From NCBI GenBank assembly GCA_900660155.1, contig CABFPE010000503.1, positions 1-64,000 of the forward strand: a stretch of 64,000 nt of DNA, in the 5' to 3' direction. This document shows positions 1-12,815 of this stretch, in pieces (position 1 is the stretch's first letter; each line of letters opens with the position of its first letter). The DNA is from Hofstenia miamia. Its lineage: Eukaryota; Xenacoelomorpha; Acoela; Hofsteniidae. The notes below the pieces were generated by a model, which had not been told where the DNA came from, ran no database searches, and saw nothing but the letters and a program-made list of their open reading frames with translations. The position numbers and the translations under genes were made by a program.

Positions 1-19
1 TATATATATATATATATAT
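1..19. repeat. (TA)n microsatellite at window edge
   Basis: A pure TA run at the left edge, so the array probably continues outside the window. The same dinucleotide recurs at 13400-13415, 14811-14843, 28679-28721, 29446-29470, 34737-34756 and 56652-56674. Confidence 0.9.
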
Positions 20-2595
20 GGGTGTATGTATTTGTCTGTGTGTGCATGTTCATTTTCTTAGGTAATATGGGGTTTATAGAAATTTTCCTTCCTTAACTCA
101 ATTACATTTACCTTTAAATTTCGATGTATTTAATGACAAAAATACGAGATTTTGGATAATAAATTGTGGCTTTCTGTAGTCGAATTATGAAGTAAACTTG
201 AGAGGTACCAAACCTCATGCTTAGTTTAACATCTAGACATAAATTTCCAATATGGAAAAATTATCAAAGCAAATGCAATTTTATTCTTTTTTACTATGGA
301 TGAAGAAATTTTATGCAGAATTCTTTCAGCCGCAAAAGGCGAATTATTCATTTGTTTATCCATCTAGATCCAAAATCAAATGAAATTTAATACTTGACTA
401 GCTCTAGCCCTATGTAATGCACTTAGTTGTGAAATGAAAAGTTCATTAAAATTTATATGAAATCATTTCACTTCAGTTATTAATTGCTGATTATTTCAAT
501 TTTTGAAGAGCTAGATGGCCTTGAAATCTTCATTTAGAGCAACTGAAGAACTAGATAAGTGTAGCATAATCCTATTAAATCAATAACTTCGCAACAAAGA
601 AAAAGGAAAAAACTACGTAAAACTCAAATTAGAAACTCAGATCAATTTATTAGAATTAGCACTCTATGATTTTGCCAATTGTAAAAGCAATTATCGGTCG
701 CAATTAATTTGACAAAAGGCATGTCAACATTACGCTCTGCATTAATTTTAGCTAGCCACGTGGACATAAGAAATCAATCTGCGACTGTTACTTGCTTAAC
801 TGATAAATATGTTTAATGAAATTTTATATAAATAGAAACGAAGCACTGTAAAAATGATGGAAATTTATCCTAGTAGTTTATTCTTTGCTTTGTGGTTTGA
901 TTAATTATATTTAAATGCACAGCTAAGCATTTGTTGTGTGTGACAATTGAGGGCTGTTTGTGAGTTATTGTTGTTAGATGTCAACAGCCTCTATAATTGC
1001 ATGCAAATAAGTTAAAGCTAGGAATAGGAATGTTTTTCTCATGCTTAGCTGGCTACCGCTCTATCACTTTACATGTAGTAACAAGTACTTGAAAGGTTGA
1101 TAGCTGCCGTAGGTATGTTATTTACTAATACTATTTTAGATCCAAATTATTCGACTCATATATAAGAGACCGTGTTGATTATATTGTATCTATATGTAGG
1201 CTAGAAGATGCCGTAGTTTATAGTTATCTTTTTATTTTGTCTGCAGCTAGTGTTGTGTCCTTTTCATGTGTCAGTCATTATTGTAAATATATTTTAACTA
1301 AATGTAGGAAGCTGCTCCATTTTTATATTAGCTATTTTTAGTTCGTGCAATAGCAGCTAGAGTCAGGTTGCGGTATGTTATCTTATTCATACATTAAAGT
1401 AACATGTATTGATAATGAGAAATAAGTCGATTAGTGACTGGTATTTATTACACCGTAAGTAAAGCACACATAACAAAACTCTTTCATTGAGATTGAGCTG
1501 AGTTGCAGCAGATGGAACGTTGGATGTGGATTAATTGAATGGATCTAACTGTTGAAGAACTGCAAACTTTCTTTGTGATATGGCTTCAGGCAAGTGTGCC
1601 CACCACATTCTCTCTTGTTATTACTTTTGAAGATGCTACCTAAATAGTATTAGTGAATTGTTATGCTAGCTTTGAAGTATTAATTAAGTTAATTCTATAG
1701 TTATACAATTGCGAAAGAACAGTGAGAGTGAACGTACACATTACCCTGCGAGTTGGAATCTGTATTTTGTCGTATCTAAATTATACTGCGTTATAGTGCA
1801 CATCCTTTGCCTGGGTGATGATATTACATAAGTGTATTCAAGTAAAGTACCATCAAAGTGCTTATAAATGAAATTTTACAAATTAAAAGTTTTATCTTAA
1901 ATAATATTAAGAAGACAGTAGACCTATCAGTTAAAATATTAATACATTATTTCATTAGAAATTCAATTCTGAAAAGCTTCCCATGAATGATGTGAATATA
2001 TTACTGTAATATAAGTGCATTTTTGGCTAGCATCTTCAGGTTTAAAATATAAAGCTTTTAAAGTTCTCCATATGAATTTTTACTTGAAATTAATTATTAT
2101 TTCTTCCATTAATTTTTTGTAACTAAAGAAAGGCTTTGTTCAATTTTGTAATTGGATTGTTGTTGCACATTAAGATTATAACGAAAAAAATTAATTAGAT
2201 CCTTTCTAAGTCAATTTGAACGGTATAAACAACACAGATAGACTTTTTGTTAGCTCTAATTAGTTCTCCACAGTTTTAACCAGTAGTAAACTGTATTTTT
2301 TAATTGTATTTCATTTCTGTACAATTTGGAAATTTAATTTCTATAATGATATCTCAAATTGTGTTTCAAATCTTGTCTGCATTGTTAATGTAAATTTTGC
2401 ATAAATAATTGGAATATCAAAAGGGGAAACTGAGTTTGCAAAATTATTTTCATTGTACCCCATTCTAAAGATTTTATATTCCAAGATATATTTCTTCCAT
2501 AAAGCAGTATTTAATAGTGAGCGGCAAACAAGCAAAAATGTTTGCATATATATTATTAAAACATTAATTCTGTTTATTCTAATCATTTCTCATGC
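20..2595. other. AT-rich intergenic DNA, no gene seen
   Basis: No open frame longer than chance, no splice-consistent exon and no terminal inverted repeat was recognised here. The stretch is ordinary AT-rich sequence up to the SLC22-like exon relic at 2596. Confidence 0.5.
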
Positions 2596-2784
2596 ATGGA
2601 TTCTTCAAACTTATTAGTATTGGGTATTGATGAACTTATTGAAATCTAGTGCATTCAGCTCCTTGCAAGATACATTGCTAATTTTCAGTTCCATATTTGA
2701 AATGTACATTGGAGTTCAATATACATGAATAGTGAAATCAAACCCATTTTTATTGCTCCTTGCCTAAAATTGATGAATGAATAG
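2596..2784 (+). pseudogene. SLC22-like carrier, exon 1 relic (dead tandem copy)
   Basis: This stretch aligns with exon 1 of the live carrier gene at 14536. Both begin ATGGATTC, both carry GATGAACT followed by a TATTGAAATC/AATCGATATC stretch, and the membrane-1 segment reads TTTGAAATGTACATTGGA here against TTCGAAATATACATTGGA there. The similarity continues, with a short deletion, to about 2784. The copy is broken: its reading frame meets a TAG codon directly after the conserved residues DELIEI. It stops exactly where the LTR of a Ty3/gypsy element begins, so the element landed in this exon. Exons 8 and 9 of the same dead copy lie at 12608-12815. I see the nucleotide similarity directly; that both ends belong to one duplicate gene is inference from order and strand. 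Confidence 0.72.
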
Positions 2785-4612
2785 TGTAGAATTGGTGGCT
2801 GGGGTCTATAACGGCATTACCAAAAAGAAACTAGTTGACTACAAGAAGGTTACAATAGAGGCCTACATAGAGCAGCCACGATTCCAACAAAATAAATATC
2901 AAGAGATCGTAATAACTGATAGCATTGATAATTCATCCACTGTAACTTGTAACCAGGATGACCAATTCATATGACGTCCAGCCAGAGTGCTACCTGAGGG
3001 GAAGGCAGCTTGTGATTAGAGGGTGCGGTGCTTACTTGTCTCAACATTTAATTTCTATCTCAGTGCAAAGTAGGAGTCTCTCAGCTAACTATTAAATAGC
3101 GCATAACTGCTGCGCAAACACATTCGCATAATTTAATCTCTGTGTCAGTTATTATAAGTGCGTGTATGACAAGAATGAAAGGTTTATTATTTCCCTATAC
3201 CTAGTCATAACCTAATACGAACCACGATTTAGGCTGCAAACCATCCAGCATTACGCATCACACTGGTGCCAGGTTAGCAGGACTCCCAAATAGTTGCTGT
3301 AACTTAAGCATTCATTATGTTACAGAAAATTCAAACAATCAAATTAAAGGTAGACATTGAAGGAAAAAGAACACGTTTCAGTTTAAACAAAACCGAAGAG
3401 CGTAGAAAACGGCTGCTACAATAGTTCCCTATTTATACAAAGCATTCATCCTTACCTGCTAAATGTTTACAACTTTAAATCACGCGATCATTCCCTCGCA
3501 AATTCAAGTGAGCAAGCAAAACAACACATCATATAACATTGAGGGGACAAAGTAACTGCAACTCGAAATTCGAAATTATGAGGTGACGTCAAAGGTGACG
3601 TAGAAAATACGAAAATACGAAATTACAAATTGAGAATTAATAAAATTCCAGAGAAATATTCAAATGTCCCCAAGTGACTCTACACGCCCCCCTTGCTCAA
3701 TTTAATTCTGCGACAACAACTGGAGTGGCGGCCTGGAGACAACAGCTTGAGTCGCTTTGACTAACTCAGTAGCAAGTGGTTCATCCCAGTTCTGGAGCTC
3801 GGCATACTGTGGAGTGCGCGTTAGTTGCATCAGGACCTCTCATTTGGTAACCACTTCGTCTCGGAGTTGGAAAAATTGTAATGTGGGGAGCCTAATGCTC
3901 ATAGGGCAACTTTGGCATAGATTGTTCAGCCTGCAGATAAAGGTATCGTCGAAGTGCTGGTAGAGATGGAGCCCTTTTAGTGCAACCAGTAGCATCATCG
4001 GTGCGTTCATGTCTGATGTATGAGCGTCCTTGGCGTTGATTGTAGTCTCAGGATAGAAATGTTCGAAAACTTCTTGTAGCAACCCCATCTGGGTGGCATG
4101 GTCGACAAAAAAAGAGCAGTACTCCTGGACTTGTTGGAGGGTCATCTCCTCAGGATCGGACACATCAGCTCACAACATGGTTATAATTTCAAAGCATTTG
4201 GTGATGTTGTAGTACCAAGTGATGGTCTTAATGTTGTTAGTCCATAACAGGTCACCTGCGGCTTGAAAGAGTACCAGGATTCAAGGATTCAATTCCTCAA
4301 TTTTACTATGGATCTTCTCCACCTGCTTGTGGACGGGGAGTCCCCTGACGAAAATATCATGGATAGTTAGTTTTCCATCTATGAATACTTGCTCTAAATT
4401 ATCGCCCCTAATGACCTGGTCATTAATTGCTTTGTATTCATCAGTCTGACTAAGGCATTTCATATCTTTCACTGAATGGATGAAGTTCAGTCTGTCAGGG
4501 AGGTGGAGTGCGAACTTCTTCTTTCCTTTCTTCACCCTCCATTTTGGAAGAATGGACTCTACAATAGCAGTTGTTCTTCCTATGTTTATTTTAATTCTCA
4601 TGGAACAATGGT
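2785..4612 (-). mobile_element. Ty3/gypsy LTR retroelement fossil, 3' end
   Basis: A broken, 5'-incomplete LTR element on the - strand. Its 3' LTR is 2785-3684 (900 bp), bounded by TGTAGA and TCTACA, with a purine-rich tract just outside it at about 3685-3692. Inside the LTR the - strand shows a TATA-like TATAAATAG near 3430 and an AATAAA near 3183, a plausible U3/R order. Internal to the LTR, 3700-4605 reads on the - strand as parts of a third open frame downstream of pol. Its 'AHTSDMN..MLLVALKG' and 'RLNNLCQS' segments recur in the element at 5330-9257. The frame is interrupted, and no gag or pol remains here. Family assignment rests on the shared third frame with elements that do carry gypsy pol. 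Confidence 0.72.
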
Positions 4613-5329
4613 CACTGAAGTAAGCAGCTAAGTACTAATTTCAATTTGCAAATGAGTAGAATTTTCTATTTAATATAGGAATGACTTAAAAAAATTCGCC
4701 TAAATATTCGTAGAGGATTTTTTCATCAGTATTGTTTTATAGTATGTAAATATAGATTAGCATTAGAAACAAAATGCTAAGAAATAAAGACAGCTGTATT
4801 ACAAGAAAAAATATTTTGACTTTCCCAGTTTTTTATTTATATAATTACAATACAAAAATGTATTGTTGTGCAACACTAATTCATTGATTGATATATTTGA
4901 AGGAAGTCATCCTGCAACTCACTATACTAATTGAACTTCAAAAGAAAGATTGTTCACCTGTAGCGATTGATTGGAAAAAATACATTAACATATGCTTTAC
5001 CTTTCTATCTTTCTTAATGATGTGAAAGAGTTATTTATAAATAGTCTATTGAGTCTAGATGCACATTGAAGCCATCAAGATACATTTCTATTGCAAAGAT
5101 ATTACTATTTATTTGATTTTTTGGTATGCTAAAGAGTCCTTAGGCTGCTCTTCATATTTTTATTAATTAAGCCATTCTAAGCTACTTACATTTATTGAAA
5201 TTAGCAAAATGATTAGTTAGTTTAAAACAATTCATAATTATTGATTTTTTAGACCAAAGAATATTAGGTTTCATCAACTACTACCACATGTTTATATCAA
5301 ATCTCGCCAAAAAAACACTTCTTATATCA
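4613..5329. other. AT-rich spacer between two retroelement fossils
   Basis: No gene is seen. This should hold further parts of the dead SLC22 copy or of the flanking retroelements, but nothing is recognisable. Confidence 0.4.
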
Positions 5330-8300
5330 AACCTTCTAAAAAACCAAATTATTTTGAATGGGCCTGGCAACATCAGGAGGAACTCAATGCCATCAAAGCA
5401 GACATGAAGAAAATAAAATCACTAAACACTCCTATACCAAGTGCACCATACATCCTGGACTATGACGCCAGCACTGTCGCCATCAGAGCCATACTCAGCC
5501 TACTCCAAATGGACAAGAAAAACCAATACAATGGTTCATCAGAAAATTAAGACAAAGTGAATTCAATTATGGCGCTACTAAATTAGAAATGCTGGCTCTC
5601 ATCAAATCACTAAAAAATTTCCAACACCTCCTCATAGGTGAAACCAACTTTACAGTCTGAACTGATAACAGCAGCCTCTGCTTATTAAGAAAGGATGCAG
5701 GTGACCACTCCAACATAATATCTTCCTTGATGAAATACCTTAACAACTATCACTTTACAATAGAACATCGCAAGGGGAACTCCACACCAATGCTGATCTA
5801 TGGACAGCCCTGCCTCAATACCAATGAGACCTCAAAAACCACAAGAATCCAGAAAATTCCACTTTATACCACAATGCCAATATGAACAACTGCCAGACAT
5901 CAACATCAACAGAAACGTCACACTGTCCTACCACCGCTATCCATCTTCACTAAAGAGGAGATCACAGCAGCAGAAATTTCCAAAGCACAACAAAATGATA
6001 TCACTCTTTGGCAAATCTTCATATGCTTAAGCGATCCCACATTCATAATGGATTCAATTGCTACACACTACTACCAAAAACATAATTGGAAAGTAACTGA
6101 CTCTGGAATACTCTATGCCACGTCCATAACTCACAACTGCATAGCACTCCCAGAATACTACAAATGTAAGGTAATCAAAAAAAAATCAATGAACAAGGCC
6201 ACAAAGGGGTTTACGAAACAGAACTCACTGTACACAAAAATTTTGTCACCACATATTTGTGGAAAACAATAGAAGACGTCATCAAACAAATGCCAGTCTT
6301 GAATTCTCCTTAACAAATTGTGCTTCCCCAGCAAACACACAGAGCTCAAAAAAATCAGAGCAAACTACACCAATGAAGTCATCAATGCAGACATTAAGCA
6401 ACTATCAAAGCATGACGAAGGGTATACATACACACCTGATGTAATCAAGGATGAAAAACAAATCTGAAAATTGGCCTTCAACTGTGAAGGACCATGCACT
6501 ATAAACAACATGTTACCACACAACAATTATGAAATGGATAACAAAAAAATTACCCACTTCCAAAATAAAAAGAGAATAACTCATGACATTGAAAGTGCTA
6601 ACAACTCTGATCTAAATGAATTTTAGTTAATTAAATCTGAAAACAATGAATATTACCTTATGCCAGGCTTCACAATATTTGAAAATGATTCTTTTGAAGA
6701 TGAATTCACATGTAACAACTGCACTCCTGATATGTTGTGCACACAACAAATTGTTAAATCTAATATTAATTATAAAGATTGGTCTATTAATATTACTACA
6801 TTGCCTTAAGATAATGTTCTTGATGAAATGCAAAGCTGATGCAACAATCCCCAGAGAAAGAGTCAGAGGAAACAACCTAGTCAGCAACTCTTGAGTCCAC
6901 CAGAATTTCCCTGCAGGTTGATCTCAGGGTCCTTTGGTGTTCTCAAACCTACCTCAGACGTCTCTAGCTGCAGGATAGTTTCACCCTACCAACAACGAGC
7001 CTATTACGTCCTCTACCTCCACATGGAAAAGGGTGGGCAAAACATCTACAAGAAATCCTGTAAAATGCCGCATTCTCAGCCAACTCTCATCACTGACATC
7101 GTCTACCTCCAGCAGCTGTCAGGTAACATGGGGTAGCACATCTATAATTGAGGATGAAACTATACACCCCTACTTCATAGCTTCCCGCTGCAGCCAATAT
7201 ATCACACACAACAACATATCTACAGCAACCAGCAATTCTATCTCAAAAATTCTATCAATCAGAGAAAACAAAATCAACAGTGAAGCCCTACTAACAAACA
7301 TCGACTCTGAAAAATGCCCTCAGATTAATACCATTATTTTCTACCTAGAAACATTCATATCAAAACTCAGCTGAAACTACTTCTGCAGTACGGTCCACTT
7401 AGCATTCAACAACAGCATAAACATAGATTGGAACACACTCAACATAGTCTACATCCTAAAACTGAAGGACAAAGATGACACCAAGATGGTACAATGGATA
7501 AACCTCATATTAGTCGAAGCCTAATGCGTACAAAATAAATGTCAACTTCATCTACATAGAAGAGGAACCAGAGATACCTGATAATATACTGGATCTCAAA
7601 ACTTACCTAGAATACTCTTGTATCATACAGCAAAAAACATTAGCATGCATAGCAATAGAACATAAACAGTCAATCACCAAGCTCATTCTAATCAACATCG
7701 TCAAGCATAGATTCATGCCTCAATACCACATAATTACCAAACAGCACTTAGCAACCAATGCAATGCTGCTAGCCCAAACTTCCAAAATCATGGAACAAGC
7801 AGTGGATTTTAACTACAAAAAACTTTTAACTACTTCCAGCATGAATTATTTACTGATAAACAGATCCCTGAAATAACAACTACCTCAGCAATATGGCTAA
7901 TCTCCATATTCCTAACTGACCATCACAATCTGGAATCACCTATCACAAAAGCTAAATGAATATCTATAACAAAATGTTGATGTAATGAAATCACTATCAC
8001 TCCTATCTCAAGAAAAGTTGAAAACTGGATCTTACAACCAACTTGCCCCATTACATCACCTCTCAAAAAGTATCAGCAGATTTGCTATACCTACGAAAAA
8101 TTCCTAATATGAGTAATCAACAAAGAAAACCTATTTGGTCGCACATCTCCCATCATACTACAAACCCAACTTGGTGTACACAAAGGCAACCTTGATTTTC
8201 TCCACCACCGCACTTGCAAGTACATGTGGGGAGCCACTGCAGAATCTTATTTCCCAAAAACTACTGATACTCAGTCGCCTTTAACAACTGATATGCTTCT

Positions 8301-9257
8301 ACAGAGAATACCTCACAGCACCCAATCATACCTGCAGTTATGCAGAAATCAATACATCAACTAGAAGAAATCAATGATCCCAATCACATGACGGAAGAAC
8401 TCATCCTAAAAAGCATAAACTTTTTATATAAAAACACTAACTTTCATCAGTCACTTACATCTATGTTCCAATTCTTTTCCCTCACGCAAAATTTGATACA
8501 ATGTCAGCACACACATCCGATGTTGACGCTAAAATGACACTAATGATAGCCCTAAAAGGACAAAAACTTTACCAAACATTCTATGAAATATTCCAACGAA
8601 GGATAAACAACCTCTGTCAATCAATCATTATTCCTGCCCCAGTCAAAAACCTAAAATACCAGTGATATACCACAAATCCAAAACCACTGAAATTAAAACT
8701 CTTGCATAAATAGGCAGACAAGAAGAGATTGCAGACACAACGTGGGAAGATACCAGAATGCTAAAACTCTTGGACGATACCCACAACTCGATCAACCAAC
8801 CATCATTATGAACTTTTTTCTCTTCAATATACTATAGCTTTGGGTAGGCATGTGGCATCGGCACTTAGAGAGAGTGGAAGAATACCACAAACTCCCGCTA
8901 GAGGCTTACAAAATCTATGCTCTGCTCTCAATCTCAAGTTCCCACGTGTCAAACTGCTTATGTTAGCATTCTTATTTTAGTTCTGCCATTAGGCAGGTTG
9001 CTGTGTGCTGTTTATTACATTTGTATACATATAGGGCAAACATGTGTGCAATTGATTAATAAAATTTTGAGTTTGTTCAGCTTGGTCTAATTTATTGCTA
9101 TTATACAAGTTAATCAGATGATCCGGAGCAGCTAAACTTCTGACCGAGTTGAGTGGGGGCTGCGAGGTGCGCAATTCAGCTGTAGATAGCTCGGCTGTCT
9201 TGGTACATTGCATAGACCTGTTCATCTCTGGGGTTTAGTTGATGCAGAGATGCCACA
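5330..9257 (+). mobile_element. Ty3/gypsy LTR retroelement fossil, pol to 3' LTR
   Basis: A broken, 5'-incomplete element on the + strand with many interruptions. In order: a Ty3/gypsy RNase H region at about 5340-5800, with a 'YDAST' start and later 'TDNSSLCLL'; an integrase zinc-binding-like region at about 6050-6330; a long third frame of unknown role at about 6460-8820; and a 3' LTR at 8851-9257. The LTR is 407 bp, runs TGTGGCATC to GATGCCACA, which are perfect 9-bp inverted ends, and has AATAAA near 9058. The third frame shares segments such as 'SPLTT(D/E)ML' and 'PHSTQ' with the element at 43948-55003. The LTR ends also match that element, so the two belong to one family or close families. 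No 5' LTR was found. Confidence 0.78.
8851..9257 (+). repeat. 3' LTR of the 5.3-9.3 kb gypsy fossil
   Basis: The ends TGTGGCATC and GATGCCACA are exact reverse complements, the expected TG..CA terminal form. A purine-leaning tract (GGGTAGG) lies directly upstream, where a polypurine tract would be. AATAAA occurs near 9058. Confidence 0.75.
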
Positions 9258-9462
9258 CATATATACTGTTGATGGCTACTAGTATGTCTCGCTTTGGCAG
9301 TTATTGCCATTTAAACTCGTATGTCCCTTTGAGCTGCAGTCTAGATGTAATAGCAATGTGCACGTCTGTATGTTAATCTACCATCCTTCGAGTGCACTGA
9401 GGTTTCCCTATTACTCTACATAGCTGTACTGTGCAGCAATGAGATGTCTTGCCTACTTTATA

Positions 9463-9747
9463 CCCAGTAAACACAGAACTGTTGTAACGACGTCGTTCTG
9501 TGGTGTATTAGCATTTAATAGGCGTTGAATTGTTTGAGTGGCGCTTATAGTGCGGATTAGTGGTGGTGTATAATTCCATCTAGCAAAAAATATTTAAAAA
9601 TAAGAATAATTTTAGTATTATAATAATTTGAATATAAATTTTTTAAAAACTGCATTTTTATTGATAGTTTGTAGTTTGTTGTGAAAAGACGTTGTTTAGT
9701 AACTTGTCGTTCAGCAACGTCATTACGACAGTTCTATGTTTACTGGG
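9463..9747. mobile_element. MITE with CCCAGTAAACA inverted ends and TA duplication
   Basis: A 285-bp non-coding element. The left end CCCAGTAAACACAGAACTGT matches the reverse complement of the right end, CCCAGTAAACATAGAACTGT, with one mismatch, and the similarity continues through the ACGACGT/ATGACGT words. TA flanks both sides (9461-9462 and 9748-9749), as for IS630/Tc1/mariner-type insertions. The interior is AT-rich with no coding capacity. The superfamily is inferred from the TA duplication only. Confidence 0.75.
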
Positions 9748-12607
9748 TAGTAGTAACTATGCTATCACTTAGTACTTGCTTTACACTTACTCGTATTATT
9801 GTTCAAACTGATGATTCTAGAATATAAATGCATGTATATACATGTATATATATGTATATACATATATGTACATGTATATACATTTATGTGGGCAGAGCCA
9901 GCTCATTTAGCCTGAATATATATATTTAATTGCTAATGGCTTCCTAGAGCCATATTTTGAAACGATTTAATATTGATAATTTATAAACTGCAATTCTCCG
10001 TGGGCGAAGAGAAATGTATTTGCAGATAAAAAAACATTTCCGTTTTTCTGATATGAAAATAATGTTTGGGTTTGCCTGAAAAATATTCCAATGCTTTTTA
10101 GAATGACTATTAATTTGGCGTTTCTGATGCATTAGAAGTGGTGGCGTCACGCTGGGGGTAAAAACAAAACACCTGCATTAATAATATAACTAGTTCTTTA
10201 ATTTTTATTGAAAAAAGTCAATTCCCAACTTTAAACCAAATAATTAAAAACATGGTAAACTTATCAATTTCAATTACATTGAGAAGAAGCGTTTGTCACG
10301 TGTCTAATTTACCCACCGTAGCAAAGACAAACATTTTCAAAGTTATTTAATGCTTGATGAGATCCAATTATTTGAAAGTGCATTCCACAGCACATAGATG
10401 GAACTGCTTAGAGTTACGATTGTGGCTGCCTTTATTCTATTGTGTAAATCACGATGACAAATCATTCATGTGATCTAATTCAACACAGTTTTTCAATGAA
10501 TTCAAATCAAATCAAATCAATTGATTATATATCAACATGTTGATATAAATTCAAATCAATATCAATGGTACCCCTGCCAGATATCTCTGAACTTTAAACT
10601 GTCATGCATTTGTGATGGATTCCATAATAATTTTTTAATCGCTCATTGAACAATAAAGATACCAAAAATTCGAAAAATGCACGGGATAGAGAATTGTGTC
10701 GTCTGTCATTTTCATCCTTGATTCACGATCTAGCATGACGACTTCTGACTTTGCACGCAGTACGCCGGTACTGGATTTAGGTTATTCATTTACAAACAAG
10801 AATTTTTTAGGTTTCTGCAGAAATATCGGATTTTCAATGAACAATTTTTATCACAAATTTTCACCATAACAGCGAAGTACACTTACCTAGGATTCACAAG
10901 TCGGAGAAAATTTTTTGAGAGTGTGGACAAAACGATATGTACCTTTAAAGTAACTATAGGTAGTTTAGCGTAATTTGCATCCTAATTATTGTACAGATGT
11001 CACCATCTCTGAAAACTGGGATTAAACTAAAAATATCTTCAATAGCTGTATTATAACTTTTAGCCTTGTATACACATGATTGTATACACATAATATTTAC
11101 AAAAAAATTATTATTATTTAATTAGAATAATTTTCTGTTCTCTTAGTAGAATATGGTAAAATGTTTGCATTGAAATACAGTGTAAACAAAATGAGTAAAT
11201 ATAATTCAAGAATAATACAATCCTTCCATCTATGGACATAAAGGTTAAGCAGGTCTAAATCAGTTGTCGTCAGGTGAACTTATCAATAATTTTTTCTTAC
11301 ATGTCTCCGATCCTCAATTAATCAAAAATGTATTAATGTCTTATAGGCTTAAAAAAATTCTTGTTTATGTCTTCATGTATCACTGTATTTCTTGGGCACA
11401 ACTATGGAGTACAAAGCCTATCTGGAAATAATTAGCATTTCATTTTTGTTCTCTTTGCTGAAATTTCTTGCATTCTTTTCTATATTTTTTGAAACACGTA
11501 AATATCTATTTTATTATTTTAGGTATGAAGAAGTAAATTCCATATGTAGGTATATGTAAATATTTTTATACAAAAAATAAATATAATATATACTTGATTA
11601 AAATTTTTTTCTGTTCACCTAACTAAAAGAACAGAAAAATTTTAATCAAAATGAATTGAAAAAAAATACATGAATTTTGATATTTGGATGAGATATTTCT
11701 GTCTGCATTAACTATTTTTTTGAAAAATCCATATATTGTAGTAATTTCTTTCAATTATGAATTATTGCACCAGCATTTGGAAACTTAATTTATTGTCTTC
11801 TAATTCATATTAATTTAAATACTTGAAGTTGATAGTGAAGCGTCATTTGTACAAAATATTTTTGAAATGAATCGTTTTGATTGAACTTTGTTTTTTTATA
11901 CATCAATTGCATAGTATATTTTCTTTTGCATTCCATAAATATGCTAAAGTTATGCAAACTCACTAAAACCTCCATACAAGTTAACCTTTGGTAGCTTTCC
12001 AAAATTGCTTCAGAATTAAGTTTTGCATAAAGCTAAAATGCGCATCTTTAAACAAGTAGCCCAAGTGCATTATTGCAAAGTAAAAAACAAATTTTGAAAA
12101 TTGTCTAATTAGCATGGATGGTTTAATTAAAGGCAAATAAATTAGTAAATTACAAGTTCACCAATAAAGAAAAAGCACTATACAAAATATTGAGAAATAT
12201 AGATCAAATTTTGCCATGTTATAGCGTTCCAATTTATTTTCTTTTGAAATCTTGGTATACATATTGTATGTTTTAGCAAAGCAATAAGGGAATATTGTGA
12301 AATGAATAAATTGATTAAATTGCAGATATTGATGTTAATTAAATGTGAATGTTTGTATTTATCATTTTGATCTACAATTCGGGCTCTCAATCAATTCCAA
12401 AATATGAAGTGTTTTTTTAAGAATTCAAGCTAGAAAGTTTAGTTATATTTTACTTTCAATGAAATTTTAATTGTGTTTTTTTACTAAATGCCTTTTCGTT
12501 GGTAGAAGATATTCTTTAAAATATTTAACATTGCAATGATATAATTATATTCATTCTAAAATTATGCAGTAAAATATATAATATTGGCTCACTAATAATA
12601 TATTTTA
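9748..12607. other. AT-rich DNA, no gene; alternating TA/TG repeat near 9830
   Basis: This stretch holds a degenerate alternating purine-pyrimidine repeat at about 9828-9890, short AAATC repeats near 10500-10560 and a long perfect-stem hairpin at 11594-11649. By position it should contain exons 2-7 of the dead SLC22 copy, but I could not recognise them. Confidence 0.45.
11594..11649. repeat. Long AT-rich hairpin
   Basis: The left arm starts TTGATTAAAATTTTT and ends CTGTTC. The right arm starts GAACAG and ends TTTTAATCAA. The arms pair over about 20 bp around a loop of about a dozen bases. It could be a foldback insertion or a cruciform-prone sequence; no flanking duplication was seen. Confidence 0.6.
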
Positions 12608-12815
12608 ATGGTTGGCTTATGACAGAATTTTCTAAAACAGGTAAGTTGGGTACTACTTCTGTTTTTAGCGTAATACATTTCTATCAGTTAAAGTGCTTTC
12701 CATCCTCAATAAGGTTTGCAACCTATTAATATTATTTACTAGATTAATGATTTTTAGACCTATGAATAGGAATTTGCTCTGTTTGTTAGAGTTGCTGTTA
12801 TTATTTCACCATTTT
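12608..12815 (+). pseudogene. SLC22-like carrier, exon 8 and 9 relics (dead tandem copy)
   Basis: 12608-12713 matches exon 8 of the live gene and has the same length of 106 bp. It translates with the conserved ends 'DGWLMT' and 'FPSSIR' and keeps a GT donor, but its acceptor AG is gone (the bases before it read TTTTA). 12758-12815 matches exon 9: it follows an intact TTTTTAG acceptor and shares GGAAT.TGCTC and GTTATTAT words, but is 2 bp shorter near its start, which shifts the frame. Order and strand agree with the exon 1 relic at 2596, so I read these as one decayed tandem duplicate. Exon 10 was not found. Confidence 0.78.

Noticed and set aside
2777-2974. A 65-codon + strand frame with fair composition
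   Set aside because: It lies antisense inside the LTR whose left end is set at 2785 by terminal match and by the end of the exon 1 relic; no splice context or domain supports it.
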